A DNA stretch of 64,000 bases from Physcomitrium patens (lineage: Eukaryota; Streptophyta; Bryopsida; Funariales; Funariaceae), in assembly GCF_000002425.4 (NCBI RefSeq), contig NC_037262.1:5679123-5743122 (forward strand), read 5' to 3'. The translations under genes were made by a program, and so were the position numbers. Numbering within the stretch: position 1 is the first letter of the stretch; each line of letters starts with the position of its first letter. Below, piece by piece: positions 1-11,975 of this stretch. The notes beneath the pieces are model-generated. The model saw only the letters and a program-made list of their open reading frames with translations. It searched no databases and was not told the origin of the DNA.

Positions 1-216
1 TCTCTTAAGCTTTATACTAAATATTTAGGTCCTATATATATATATATATATTTTTTTTTAATGTTAAAATCAAAATAAGTAATAAAACAAAGTAAAGTTT
101 CTTATACCAACTCTTTTTAATTTAATCTACTAACCACTCTAACACACATCTAGATTTATTAACATATAATATGTCTTAACTAATTTTTACATAGTATAAG
201 CATTTACAGTACGACA
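1..216 (-). mobile_element. LTR family D, fragment running off the left edge
   Basis: Seen: positions 216 back to 1 are the reverse complement of the first ~225 bp of the plus-strand LTR at 1991-3266, including the terminal TGTCG, the ACTGTAAATGC segment and a TA-dinucleotide run. The LTR continues beyond the left edge. It faces away from the integrase at 244, so it is not that element's own 5' LTR. It is probably a separate insertion or a rearrangement. Confidence 0.75.
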
Positions 217-243
217 CTCTTAGTTCCAATCTTGGCATAGGCA

Positions 244-1110
244 ATATTCGAAAAATGGAATACTGATTTTATTGGTCATATTGCACCAGCATCCAAACCT
301 GGCCAAAAGTGGTATATTTTAGTTGCCACGGACTATGTAACCAAATGGATAGAGGCTATTGCTACCGGCAATGATAATGTCAGTATGGTGGCTACTTTTC
401 TATATGAGAATATTATAACTTGATTTGGGTGTCTGAAGGAATTGGTTAGCGATCACGGCATCCATTTCATAAATGCTACCATAGCTGCCTTGATGAACAC
501 ATATGAGATTAAGCATCGAAAAACCACTCCATATCATCCTCGTGCTAATGGGCAAATGAAAAAGACTAATGGATTTTGGTGCAAGGTCTTGACTAAGATA
601 ATTTTGGAGGTGGGTATCGATTGGGAGACCAAATTCTTTGCGGCTTTGTGGGCATATCGCACCACATATAAAGTAACTACCAACTCTACTCCATTTCAAC
701 TAGTTTAAGGTCAAGAGGCAATTTTACTCATCAAGTTGAAGGTTCAAAGTTTACGGATTATCTTGGATGAACGACTCAATGACAAAGAGTCATTACATTC
801 TCGGTTGGTAAAATTGAAAGAATTGGACGAAATATGGGCTACAGCTTTTTTAAACATGGTAGGGATTCAAACATAGAGGAAGAGTTACTATGATAGTAAA
901 CTGCATCCGAAGATTTTTATGCCCAATGATTTGGTATTACTGTATGATAGCTGATTTAATCATTTTTTGAAAAAATTTCAAGTTTGTTGGCATAGGTCGT
1001 ATCGGGTGATTGAAGGTTTTTCCAATGAGTCTGTTCAATTTGAGGATTTCATGGGCCATTGCTTCAGTACCTGCATTAATGGGAATCAATTACAGTTATA
1101 TAATACATAA
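244..1110 (+). pseudogene. Ty3/gypsy integrase remnant (non-chromodomain type)
   Basis: Integrase catalytic core and C-terminal part of a gypsy polyprotein; in life it would insert element cDNA into the genome. Seen in one plus frame: a DFIG start, the core segment ILVATDYVTKW with the first Asp, then VSDHGIHF with the second Asp, then ANGQMKKTN where the third catalytic residue (Glu in the usual GQxE) is Lys. In-frame stops lie at about 421, 706, 871 and 950. The wording is closer to plant Tat/Athila-like elements than to the chromoviruses elsewhere in this window, and no chromodomain follows. Upstream pol is missing because the piece abuts an inverted D LTR at 216. Dead on two counts: stops, and loss of the catalytic Glu (GAA to AAA). 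Confidence 0.85.
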
Positions 1111-1990
1111 AAATCGGGACGGATTTTTTTTTTTTTTTGGAGGGGTAACTTCGAATGGATACAGGGTAGACCTAAGTATAGTATAAGTGTGTTAGGATGT
1201 AGAGGCAGCTGAAAAGATAGTTAGTAATTATTAATGTGTCAAATGGGATGGAGGTGAAAAATGGACAATATGGATAACATGTTGTCATTATCACCAGGTA
1301 GTAAAAAGAATAGGAGTGGGGCACCAGTTAGAGGTCATTTTGTATTGTCGTTGTTGGTTATTTTTTTTGAGATTGCTATTTCTTGTGTTCCTTACGTTTT
1401 TGAGCGTAGTAGTTCCAATTAAGAGTTTGAGAGAAGGAACATCATGGCAATTGAAAGTGCAAAGCGAGCTGCAGACAAAGACGATAGTGGATGAAATGTG
1501 ATAGCTAGACATGCATCAAAACCACCTCCTATGATAATCATTACCAATATGGAGTCAATGAAGTTAGAGATTTGCTGGATGCCAGAAAAAATAATAGACT
1601 TTTGGAATGCGCAGTTATTCCAGTTTTTACACCTGTCAAATCGCTTACCTTGAATTAATGTGTTATTAGTAGAGGAATATATTGTAAACTACGAGTCGGA
1701 GGATGAATCGAGTATGGTACAAGGGCAAGTTATCGAGATTGATGGAACAATCCTAGAAAATATGTTGTTTCTTCCTATTGGAGAGATAGGGATAGGAGTT
1801 GATCACTCAAGCGACTTCAATCAAGGAAGATATTTCAAGGGAGGTATGTTGGCCTTTGAGAGGAGCCAAGGTTGACAGATTACTCAAGCAATTTCACCAA
1901 AACTCGTAAAATGGTTTTGTTTTGTAGTGAGGCAGTTAAGATTGTACCGACACCCTATATATATGTCCAAACGGTTATTGTATGCAGCAG
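1111..1990 (+). other. Region between integrase and D LTR with short hydrophobic ORF
   Basis: This stretch separates the integrase remnant from the D LTR, the place where some plant gypsy elements carry an extra or envelope-like ORF. An ORF at 1316-1501 encodes about 20 hydrophobic residues in a row (LFFLRLLFLVFLTFLSVVV), which could be a membrane segment, followed by a polar tail. A second short ORF at 1660-1875 is acidic. I recognise no family. A poly-T run of about 13 lies near 1126. A membrane-protein reading is inference only. Confidence 0.35.
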
Positions 1991-2149
1991 TGTCGTACTG
2001 TAAATGCTTACAATATGTAAAAATTAGTTAAAACATATTATATGTTGATAAATCTACATGTCTGTTAGAGTAGCTAGTGGATTAAATTAAAAGGAGTTGT
2101 TATAAGAAACTTTACTTTGTTTCTTTACTTCTTTTGATTTTGATATTAA

Positions 2150-2185
<36 letters not shown>

Positions 2186-3266
2186 ACATAAATGTTTAGT
2201 ATGAAGCCTTAGGAGAAGGTGGAAACCTAAGGATGAAAATCTAAACTAGTAGGAGGCTAATTGAAAGGGATGAAAGAAAAGCATGGTTGGATGAAGGCAA
2301 GGAATAGAGAATTTCATCCCTATTGTTGGAATACTATGCCCAATGGGCTTCAAGGAGGCTGCCCGAGGCCTTATTAGGGATTAGGGTTTCTTTTTCGAAG
2401 GCATTTGGAGATTAGAAGCTAGGGTTGTAAAGTTTAGGATTTGAGGTACAATTTGTGTACAAAAATTAGAGGATTTGGAGTTAGGGTGAAGAAGTTATAG
2501 CCATTTGAAGTTAAGGTGTTTATTTAAGACATATTGTTACTCTTTTGAAGATATGAGGAGTTTTACAGAAGCTTTTGAAGATCAGAAGGTGCGACTGGAA
2601 CGGCGATTTTAAGGCCTAAATTTTTTATGAAAGAATTATTGCTTTTGGAGTTCATATGAAGGAGTTGTAAGGAGTTGAAGGCGGAGCTTCCAAATCAAAA
2701 GCAGTAAGTAAGCGGATTTATTTGTAGTATTGGTTGGAGCCATAACTTGAGTATTCGGACGAATTTTTGGCTCTTACTTTCTAGAGAATGTAAAATTTTG
2801 TGTTAAAAAGCTATAAATACAAATTTCGTGGCATTTGAGCTTATATTTTGTGAGATATGAAGAAAATTACATGCGGATGTATAAAGACAAGGGTTTGAAG
2901 CGACTGTTATGGTTTTCAAGATATCTCAAGATCTGCAACGAATTTGTGGTTGAAAATTGTTGTAAAAGTTAATAAGAATACATCAGTACCTCATGTAAAA
3001 TTTGAGTTTTTTTGGACGGTCGGATTAAGAGATATGAGGTGTTGAAGTTTGGGAATATCTCCACATAAGAATAAACAAGGTTTTAGAAGATTTTATCATA
3101 TTTTGGAAGTTGTGGGTTACTTGAGGATTGTGTATTTGGTGTAATTACTCAAAAGGAAAAAATTATATATAAACTTAGGGCTTCCCTTATTTTCAAGCTT
3201 GATTGAATAATTAGTGATAGCTAGAAGCCCAACATTTTCTTGAGGCAAACTCTCTCTATCCCGACA
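1991..3266 (+). mobile_element. LTR family D, complete copy
   Basis: About 1276 bp, starting TGTCGTACTG and ending CCCGACA, so the ends are inverted (TGTCG/CGACA) in the TG...CA manner of LTRs. A TA run lies at about 2152-2182. The same sequence recurs at 28911-30188 and, broken, at 59390-60640, and its start recurs inverted at 1-216. No clean 5-bp target duplication is visible. The integrase upstream and an ORF 150 bp downstream mean it could be the 3' LTR of the left element, the 5' LTR of a right one, or shared by a tandem pair. Confidence 0.8.
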
Positions 3267-3414
3267 GCGGTAGGGATGCTAGAAGGGATGGTGTTCAACT
3301 GGGCAGTGTACGTAGCCACTCGTATTCATGCAGAGATAGGAGCCAAGTAGAAATTGGAGAAATTCACTTATTTACTTTGTTCCAATTATGTGTTTATGCT
3401 ATAATTGCGAACAA

Positions 3415-4347
3415 ATGCATCAAATACCACCAATAGAGGAAAGTCATGTACCAGTGCCAGTGCCTCCGCAGAGAGAACGAAATTCGTTGGTACAGAATGT
3501 CAATACAACGGATGTAATACATAAAATTGGGGAGTCAAGTCATACAGTGGCATAAGGGGTCGTTCTAGTTATTGAATCAGAATGGATTCCAATTTGTTTA
3601 GCAGTGGAGGAGAAGAATGAAATCCCAATTTCGATGGATATTAATCAGTTAGCATTTCCACAAGGTCGATTGCTCGAAAGAATATCTCTTAAGAATACTT
3701 TATTGAAGAACATTTCACAAATACATTATATGGTGCGAGCATTGGATGTAGAGGGCAGTAGCAAATGGGATTTATAGAACAGTAAGAAGGTGATGTCAGA
3801 GCAAAACCGAAGAATTGAAGAACAAGAACGTACGATAAAAGAAATTGGAAAATCCAAGCTAGTATTTGAACGGAAATAAATTCACCAATATGAGTCTTTG
3901 ACAAAAAAAAAAGAACATATCTTATAGATTGTGGAAAGACAACATGACAAATTAATTTAGAATCGCAAGACTTGGGATTTAGAATGGGAAAAACTCAAAG
4001 GCCAGTTGTAGGTGGAAGGAGACAAGGTAGAGTTATTAACGAAAGAGAAAGACGCATTGAGTGACCAATCCATATGTAAAATGGAGAAGTTGAGGTCCGA
4101 AATCAAAGTTTTACAAGCTGAGGTGGCAAAATTGAAAGAAGAATTAACACTGAGAAGCCAGTCACAAGTGTCAATTGAAAATGTTCCAGAATGGATGAGT
4201 CAACAACAGTATGAATTGAAACTTCGAGATGCCCAGATCTTGAAACTAGAGACTCAAGTCTATGTATTAGATGAGTATAATGAAGATCTATCAGACCAAA
4301 TGAAGAAAGAACTGATGGACAGATTGGAGGAGGAAGAAGATTTGTAA
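3415..4347 (+). pseudogene. Coiled-coil ORF remnant next to D LTR (310 codons)
   Basis: Seen: a single reading frame of 311 codons runs from the ATG at 3415 to 4347 with no frameshift. It is broken by six stops, at 3553, 3775, 3877, 3925, 3958 and 4009. All six are TAA or TAG and are compatible with former CAA or CAG codons. The last third is open (4012-4347). The N-terminus is Pro-rich (PVPVPPQR). The rest is rich in Glu, Lys, Gln and Leu with heptad-like spacing (LRSEIKVLQAEVAKLKEEL) and should form long coiled coils. It begins about 150 bp after the D LTR, where gag would start if that LTR were a 5' LTR, but I see no zinc knuckle or capsid motif. Function unknown: gag-like or an accessory protein of the D family. 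Confidence 0.5.
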
Positions 4348-5273
4348 TTGGAACCAAAATTGATGGAATACACATTCGATAATGCAGCAAATAATTAATT
4401 GGGTGGATTAGAAGAACTAGTAATTTTGTAGAGTTTTGTTAAGTAGTTTTTAGATAGGAATCAATTGTGTGTTTGCAAAGACACTGCAGAGATAGGAGTG
4501 GGGCTATGTAAAATAGATATTAGTTCATTTTTGTAATATATTGGTAAAATAATTAATACTCAATAAAATAGTCAGTTCAAGAGGATGGATGGTTGATTTA
4601 GTTATTAAAAGTGGTTTATTACAAGATTACAGTTAGGATCTAGAAATCAATAGCAATTATATAGGAGTTGTAGAAGTTTGTTGGAATGTCAGACAGTGAT
4701 AGTCATGAACTGGGATTAAGCTTGGTGTTACCTCTTTATTTTCTTTGTTTTCTTTGTTGTTGAAGAGTAATGGATAGTTTTTGAGTACTAAGAAGTGAGT
4801 TTGTGGAATAAATCAGAGATTGATTTATGAATTATTGATTATGTAATTGGAGTATTATGTGATTGAATTATATGAGAAGTTATTGGAAGATTGATTATGA
4901 TTGAAAGATTATGATTGTTGTTTATCGAGAGTTGTGTGTGTTTTGGACAGAGGAAGTCTGTGATTACAGAAATTCTGTGAATCCAAATTGGTTGGAGTGA
5001 AGTCTGTTATTCTTGGTGTTGGATAGAAATTATTGTGTTTTGAGCAGTCTTTTAAGAGTACGAGGTTGCACATTGTCGTTATTAGTTGATGAAGGAGTAT
5101 TGTTCCTGGAAGGAAGTATTGTAGTATTTCTTGGTGTTTTAGTGGTCCGGATTATAGTTAATTGTGTGACCCTAACAAGTAAAGCTCATGCGCTTAGTCT
5201 TTTCTTGTGTTTGAATTTTCCTATACAGGTTTACTCTGAAAGGAATTTGTAGAATAAGTGAAATGACAATTAT
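4348..5273. other. Unassigned AT/GT-rich sequence
   Basis: No recognisable gene or repeat boundary. The stretch is rich in GATTATGATTG-like words. The longest ORF (5013-5252 +) has no familiar motif. It may be internal sequence of the D-family element. Confidence 0.3.
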
Positions 5274-5880
5274 ACCTATATTATTTAGTTTTCTAATTTA
5301 TCTTATTTTTTCTTATTTATGGCCCTATAAATTAAATAAAAGCTCATTTTGTAAAAGAAAATATTAGTACTTTTTAATTTTATTATCCTTTTGATTAATA
5401 TGTATATTTTAAGGATAATTTTTTATAATATTTTGAATTAAAATCTTCTATATTATAATAATTTTTATATTTTTTTACTTGTTAGCTATGTTATATCATG
5501 ATAACTTTCTATAGGACATCCAAAAATGTATTGACTTTGTATGACAAGTATCTTGACTTGCAAGAATTTTTTTCTATATGAGTACTATATAGTTAGCTTT
5601 TTTTTCGATGTCATGTTGTAACATGACTATATGATGAAAGATGATAATATGGATCTTATTATAGAGGAGCCCAGTTAAAAGATAAAATAAAAAAACATGG
5701 ATAATAGATAGGAAGGTAGTAAAACTTTTAATAGTAATAATATCTTTTTTATAAAAGTAACTTCTATTTACTTTATAAGGCCATAAATAAGGCAAAATAA
5801 GATAGATTGAAAAAATAAATGATATATATATCTTTAGGAAGAAGTTAAAAATAAATTCTAGCAAAAATTACCTAAAGAAA
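5274..5880. repeat. Imperfect inverted repeat (~600 bp)
   Basis: The arm around 5300-5400 (CTTATTTATGGCCCTATAAA and flanks) matches the reverse complement of about 5700-5810 (TTATAAGGCCATAAATAAGG). The centre (about 5484-5570) resembles part of an LTR family A copy in minus orientation. It could be a small TIR element or two LTR scraps facing each other. No target duplication was found. Confidence 0.45.
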
Positions 5881-7110
5881 TTAAATATTGATATCCAAAG
5901 AAGGTTGTTTAGCAACCTGGGTCGAAATCAGACCCTGAGGCACAAAATTAAGCACCTATGGTAACTCGAGGGTTCTTTTGTAGATCAAAGAGTGGAATTT
6001 ATTAGCAAACTAAATAGGATTTCTATAAGCATTAGTTTTAGGCGATTTGGAGTTGTTATGAATTTTTAAGAGCTTTACAAAGTTAAGATTGTTTTCAGAT
6101 GACTTGGGTTTTGTGAAATAAAATAGGGTTGTTGTTTCTAGTGATTTCAAGAGTTTTATAATGGATCTATGAGTGAAATTTTGTAGATTAATGGTTATAT
6201 TTGTGCTTAATATGTGTTGTGAATCTTAGCTCGATCTAATAATTGAATTGAGGGTTATTGAGGTTTAAGTGGGTCAAGGTCCCAAAAAGTAGAATTTTAG
6301 GTCTAGTGAGGGTTTTTAAGATTTCTTGTAATCTACTAATTGGATTGGAGTGAAATTTATGTAAAAAGATATTAGACTTATTTTCCTATGTGTATGAGAA
6401 TTTTTATATCAATCGAATGGTGAAAAGAAGAGATATTGGCTTTAAAAGATTAGCATTAAGATCAAAGAAGGAGGCCGGTCAATATCCAAAGCACGTTTTT
6501 TAGGCTACTGTCTATTTGATAATTTCGATCTCTTTCAAATTTTTTTGTGCTTGTTGTCAATTTAATTTTTAAAAAGCATGTAAATTTTGAGTTAAGATCA
6601 ACGATTCATTCATTAATAATTGAGGTATAAATCTATTGTAGGAATTACTAGGATTTGATCTAGGATTTAGGATTTGGTTTAGGATTTGATTAGGGTTTGA
6701 TTTAGGGTTTAGGATTTAGTTAGGATTTGATTTAGGATTTAAGATTTGATTAGGGTTTGATTTAGGATTTGATTAGGATTTTGTTTAGGATTCAAGATTC
6801 TATTAGGGTTAATTTAGGATTTAAGATTTAGTTAATTTTTGGCCTAAAGTTTGAATGAAGTCCAATAGGATTTTAACTAGGATTAAATTAAGATTGAATT
6901 GAGATGTATTTGAGATATATTTGTGATCATTTTAATATTTCTTTAAGATTTCTTATTATTTCTTTGTAATTCTTTTAAGGTTTTTTTGAATTTGATTAAA
7001 GCTTACTTAGTATTATTATGATCTAATTAGATTTTAGTTAATATTCTATTAAAGTTAGGATTTTGTTGTTACAATTTCTATTCTATCTTTTATAGCCAGG
7101 TACCCAAAGC
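5881..7110 (+). repeat. Dispersed repeat family F
   Basis: From TTGATATCCAAAG onward this matches, in reverse orientation, about 57950-59110 and about 61660-62660. The shared parts include a conserved AATCAGACC word in this copy and the 61.6 kb copy, and a GGTACCC / GGCACC word near its far end. The size and spread suggest a long LTR or leader of an unrecognised retroelement, but no terminal pair or coding part could be tied to it. Confidence 0.5.
6640..6835 (+). repeat. Degenerate GATTTAGG minisatellite inside repeat F
   Basis: Many imperfect tandem copies of a 6-12 bp unit built on TTTAGG/TTTAGGG and GATTTAGG. It looks like the plant telomere repeat but is interrupted in almost every unit. 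The F copy near 58265-58340 has a shorter inverted version (AATCCTAA words), so the array belongs to the repeat family. Confidence 0.6.
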
Positions 7111-7147
7111 ATTCTCAAGCCAAACTACATGTATTACAATAGTGAGC

Positions 7148-7645
7148 TGTCACGGACATATGCATGTAAGCCAATAATTAAATGTATAAATAAGTAGAAG
7201 TAAATAAAAGTAGGTAAAAGTAAATTAATTCTATAGTATTTGATATGAAAGCTTCTTAGAAGCTTCATAGACACTGCTTTGACTTTATAGGTATCTTTAA
7301 TTGACTTTTTGGGATTAAAAATATGATCAATAAGTTGGCCATGTGCCACACATGTTATTAGCTTGAAGACCAAGCTAACAATATGGTCCACTCGTAAAAA
7401 AACTTGCCTTGTAAGTCAACGCATGTATCCTACAAAATCAACACTTATTGGAGGTCTTATAGAACGTTGCCACGTAGCTCCTAGTTAGATAGTATATATA
7501 GAAACAAGCGTGAAGCCTTCTTCATTCTTATCAACTCCTTTCTTACTTCTAGTCTAGTTTCAAGGGTCTCTGATTTTCTTGTCTTTTGGCAATAGCCATT
7601 CTAGTTTCTTTTTTAATATACATACTTATTTATTTATATTTTTTT
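7148..7645 (+). mobile_element. LTR family A, 3' end eroded
   Basis: Starts TGTCACGGACAT and follows the other A LTRs through the AAGCTTCTTAGAAGCTTC block, the TATATATAG promoter (about 7493) and the GAAGCCTTCTTCATTCTTATCA hairpin region. The last ~100 bp (ending GTCCTTGACA in the 15231 copy) are deleted. It sits in plus orientation directly against a gag remnant in minus orientation. No target duplication is recoverable. Confidence 0.75.
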
Positions 7646-7649
7646 ATCA

Positions 7650-8818
7650 TATAAGCATAGGCCAAGTTTTCTTTGATGTTTTATTTTTTTGGTTAGAAAG
7701 AGATTTGAAGCAAACTGTATCAATTTGCATATCTTTTATATCCAAATGGTCATTAGAATTTGATGGTGAGGAGCTGCAAAATAATTGATATATTCATATG
7801 GTATAATTGAAGGACATTTCTTTTATTATCATTGAAATAAACAATTATCATACTTTACAACTTGACTAATGGCTTCATTGTTTGAAAATGTGACATATAC
7901 AATAAGTCTTTGACATCATCTCTTAATTCCTAATAAAATTGGCTCATCAATGCATCTTCTTCCCAATTTATATTACATGCTAATTTTCAAAAATTTGAGA
8001 CATACGTTGATGTAGAATATGTTCTTTGTTGAAGGCTTCAAATTTTAATTATTGAAGAACAAACCTCATCATGTTCACCAAATGCTTCTACAAATGCTAC
8101 TAAAAATATTTCAAAATTGTGCAATATAGGAGAATTTTTTTCAAATAATGGAGCAAACCAAGATAAAGCTTGATTTGAGAATAAGATTCCAACCAAATCA
8201 ACACGAGATACTTCACTAGAATATTGTTGAAGTTGAAGCAAGGTGATTAGTCATACTTGATTTACAAAGCCACAAAATTTTGAGTGAGTGATATTGAACT
8301 TTTTTGGAAGGCTGATCTTTGATTTTTTTATTATTATTATTAGATCATTACCTTGGATAGATGCACCTCCCATGTTTCTTTAAGTAAATATAGTCGTTTG
8401 AGAATTTAGAATCTCTTTTGCCATTTGATATAATGGTTGAGGCACACTTGCTCCTTGACCATTATATATCATCATATATAATTCTTCATTTTGTTTCAAC
8501 AAAGTCTCTATCTTGATCTTCAATGCTTCAAGAACATTAATAATAGAATCTAATTTGATCTCTTTGGAGTCTATCATATTTACTTTTCCACCTTCTGCCA
8601 TAAAAAATTAGAAAAATATATGTATTCAAAAGAAAAAAAACTTGATCTATGGTATAAAGAAAAAAATTACTTGAATATTAAGAAAAGAATAATATTAGTC
8701 TAAAAGAGAGTAATCCACAATCTCTAAAATGTTATAGTACTTCCAAGAAGAGGAATAATTCACTCTATGTCATAAAAGACTAAGCTTCTAATATTGTTTT
8801 ATAGTAGTCTCGACAAAC
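7650..8818 (-). pseudogene. Chromovirus gag remnant and leader (family C)
   Basis: Degenerate gag of a minus-strand gypsy element. The left end is the zinc-knuckle codons (GLCLY, of the C-L-Y-C start) and the text matches element B gag through the ATCAATTTGCAT word, the GEHDEVC segment and the LSWFAPLFEK block (ORF 8038-8241). It reaches the N-terminus at about 8601 (ORF 8380-8601). Further right is the leader with the GTAATCCAC word shared by all leaders. At 8806-8816 the plus strand reads AGTCTCGACAA, the putative self-priming site, two bases from the LTR. Frameshifts and stops make it non-functional. Confidence 0.75.
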
Positions 8819-9310
8819 TATTAAAGATAATATATAAGATAAGGATTCAAGACCAAAATATGAAGTTAGCTTGATATTAGAACAATAATTTGATATAAGG
8901 CAAAAAGGTCCTGATTAGACTACAACAAGTGAATTGTTAAGATTGAGGATCCTCTCAGCCTTGACTCCTATATATATTAGGTCCTGAAAAGCTTTTTGAG
9001 AAGTTTCTATGAGGCTTAGGAACAAAGCATGCCTAAGATCCTTCTTTGGTAACTTCTTAAATCATCTAAAGCCTCATAGAACCTTTCAAGATCTCCTATG
9101 ACTTTCTTAAACTTTCTTAGAATATATTGGACCTTTTGAAACCTTCTTAGAACCTTTTGGAACCTTGTAGAATCTTCTAGGATCTACAAGAACCTTTTAA
9201 AAATCTTCTAAAATCTCCTAGAACCTTCTTAGATCTATAAGAATCTTTTAAGAATCTTCTAAAACCTTCTAAAACCTTCTCGAACCTTCTTTAGTTGTAT
9301 ATCTGTGACA
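8819..9310 (-). mobile_element. 5' LTR of family C
   Basis: A 492-bp LTR read on the minus strand, bounded by TATTAAAG on the left and ATCTGTGACA on the right. The TATA box (TATATATAG, minus) is near 8989. U3, to its right, is filled with 5-bp-phased words such as GAACCTTCTAAAACCTTC, a heat-shock-element pattern in which many GAA have become AAA. It is a diverged cousin of the element B LTR. Its predicted RNA start (TTGTTAAGATT on plus, 8934-8944) differs from B's only by transitions. Confidence 0.7.
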
Positions 9311-11460
9311 TGTTCATCATGTATTATAAAAATAAAGAGATATAAGATTATATGCTAAGATGAAAAAGTATGTATTTCACATTACTCAAATTAACTTTTT
9401 AGAATACATCATTTCAAAAAATGGCTTTATGATGGATCTCTAAAAATTTTAGACTATCATAGATTAGAAGATTTCATAAACATTCAAAGATGTTCAAAGT
9501 TTTCTGAAATTTGACAATTATTATCAAATCTTTATCAAAAACTTTTCTCAAATTATGGCTCCTCTTACATTTTTGACTTATTAAGATAAACTTGAGTGGA
9601 GCCAAGAAGCAAGAATATCTTTTGAAGCCTTAAAGATAATATTTATTTTTACACCAATCTTGTATTGTATTTACTTTTTTGAGGTATTTTTTATAGAAAT
9701 GAATACATTTGACTTTGTTATGGATGTAGTGTTGTTATATATAGAAGAAAATGATAAGTTCAACTAAGTAGCTTTCTATTTCAAGAAATTTTTAGCAATC
9801 AAGATTAACTATAAGATCCATAATAAAGATTTTTTTTATAATTATAAATTCATTTTAAGAATGGCATCATTATCTACAAAGTGATTCTAGTCCAATTTCC
9901 ATGTATATTTTCTTGAAGCAAGAGTATTTTTATCTTTAAGCAATGAAATAAACATTGATTGTTGTTTCAACCTTTTTCAAGCAAGTTCAATTGAGTATGT
10001 CCTTTAATTTTCTTCTTCATAATATAAAGAATATTTTTTCTAAGTCTTATGATATTTTTAAGATCAAGTTCAAGAATAATTAATTTTTTTTAGAGATAAT
10101 TATATGTTATAGAAAATAAACATAATTATGTATTCTTCAAGTTTTTTATGACTTTTTAAAAATCAAAATTTTTAGATACAATAAGTCTTTTGAGCTAATA
10201 TCTAGAAATTTTTAGTGGTTTCAAATATGAAAAGTAGTCAAAAACTTTATACAATCATATGATATTTGTTCAAGGTTAAAAATTCCTTGATATCAATCTT
10301 ATAGATTTTTTTTAACTATTACTTATTTTAAAACAATCATGGTCTTTTGTTTCTATAGATTTTATTATAGAACTTCCAATCTCAAGTTCTTATGATTCTA
10401 TGTTTTTAAGAGTGGATCATTTTACCAAAATGGTATATTTATACCTTGTAAAAAATCTATCATAAGTAAAGAAACAACTAAATTTTTCTTTCATAATATC
10501 TATGGCTATCATGGATTGTCCAAGGATATTATATTGGATATAGAGACTCAATTTATATCAATATTTTAAAAAATTCTTTTCAAGATTTTAAAAATAGATA
10601 CAAAATTAACTTTGGCTTTTCATCCTAAATTAATAGACAAACGGAATGAATAAACTAAATTTGAGAACAGTATTTGAGATATACCATTAACTACTAACCA
10701 AATAATTTAACAATTTTTTTACCATTGATAAAGTTTGCTTATAATAATATAGTATATTTTTATATATAATAAACATCTTTATTTATTAATTTTGATTATC
10801 ATCTATAATTTGATGCTTTTAATTTTATAAAATTTGATAATCTTATAATAGAAGATTTGATAAATTATTTATGTAAGCTACATACAATAATAAAGGCATA
10901 ATTAAAAGATGTTGAAGAATGACAAAAGACCAATTCCAATGCCTATTGCAAAGAATAATCTCAATTCCACATTGACAATAAAGTATGATTATTTCATTGT
11001 AATATCAAGACTAGCTACTCTTATGATAAATTGGATTATTATACACTTTGACTATTTTCTATTTGTAAAAAAATAAATCCAGTTGCTTATTGATTACATC
11101 TATCAAAGTCTATAAAAATTCATCTCATATTTTGTATATCTCTATTTAAACCATATAACATAGTAAATATCTTAAGAAGAAGATAAATTCGACTTCATCA
11201 TATAGAAGTGGATAATAATCAAATTCAAGGTAGAAGAAGTCTTAAATTTAAGATAATATCAAAAAAGATTAAAATATCTTATTCATTAGTATAAGTATGA
11301 TATTAATGAATGGTCATGGAAGTCAACAAAGAATCTTGCAAATCCAAAAAAGAAGGTTGATGTTTTTTTAACAACAATATCTATTAATATAAAGATAAAA
11401 AATAATAATTTTTTGGTATAAAAGAAATAAAATTTAAAAAAGATAGCATTCTATCTTCTA
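9311..11460 (+). pseudogene. Chromovirus pol remnant, plus strand
   Basis: Heavily decayed RT end, RNase H, integrase, GPY/F region and chromodomain, recognised by nucleotide similarity to element A3 at 31590-33840. The order is kept: RT palm end (9320-9480), RNase H (about 9690-9900), integrase (about 10240-10640), GPY/F (11040-11160) and chromodomain (about 11200-11330). Stops and frameshifts are everywhere. The left end is cut abruptly by the family C LTR at 9310, so protease and most of RT are absent. The extra ORF and a plus LTR follow, giving the expected 3' half of an A-type element. Confidence 0.75.
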
Positions 11461-11500
11461 TCTTTGATTTTAATTTATGTATATTTGTAGCACTAAAAAG

Positions 11501-11950
11501 ATGGAAAACCAACAACTAGTAAATTTAATTTAAAAACTATTATTTGTTGACTTATCAAATGAAACATTGTAATTGTTACAACCTTTAAGATAATGTAATA
11601 AAGATGAAGATCTTTAATAACAATATGTTCTTTTCTTAAATAGATAGTAAGATATAACACATTTGATATCACAATCTTAGAAAAAACTTTCAATGTTTGG
11701 TAATTTGATTGGAGGTAAAAAAATAAAATAAAAAATCTTAATAGTATTTCAAATATTTTATTTGAAGGTAGTTACAAAGGTCTTAACAATGATTAAATAA
11801 CAAGATAGTCTTTTTTTTCCAGTACGAGATATTATTGATAGTTAAAAAGACCTATCAACCTCTTTTAAAATGAAAAAAGATTAGAATATGTGGCAAATAT
11901 AATTTTCCACATCTTAAACTTCTTCAACATACAATGATCTATCTTTGTAA
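11501..11950 (+). pseudogene. Decayed extra ORF between pol and 3' LTR
   Basis: Starts at an ATG (MENQQL...) and aligns along its length with 34021-34479, the same position in element A3. It carries many stops and is not translatable. Its value is as a fourth copy showing that the extra ORF is a constant part of these elements. Confidence 0.55.
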
Positions 11951-11975
11951 AATTCATTTCTAAAAGAAGAGATAA

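Noticed and set aside
5574-5864. 96-codon minus ORF with hydrophobic stretches
   Set aside because: It lies within an AT-rich inverted repeat; the Phe/Ile/Leu content follows from base composition.
6640-6835. Chromosome end (telomere)
   Set aside because: The TTTAGG-like units are degenerate, short and inside a dispersed repeat with DNA on both sides.
9120-9300. CRISPR-like or satellite array in the CTTCTAAAACCTT repeats
   Set aside because: The units are irregular, lie wholly inside a family C LTR and fit a decayed heat-shock-element array.
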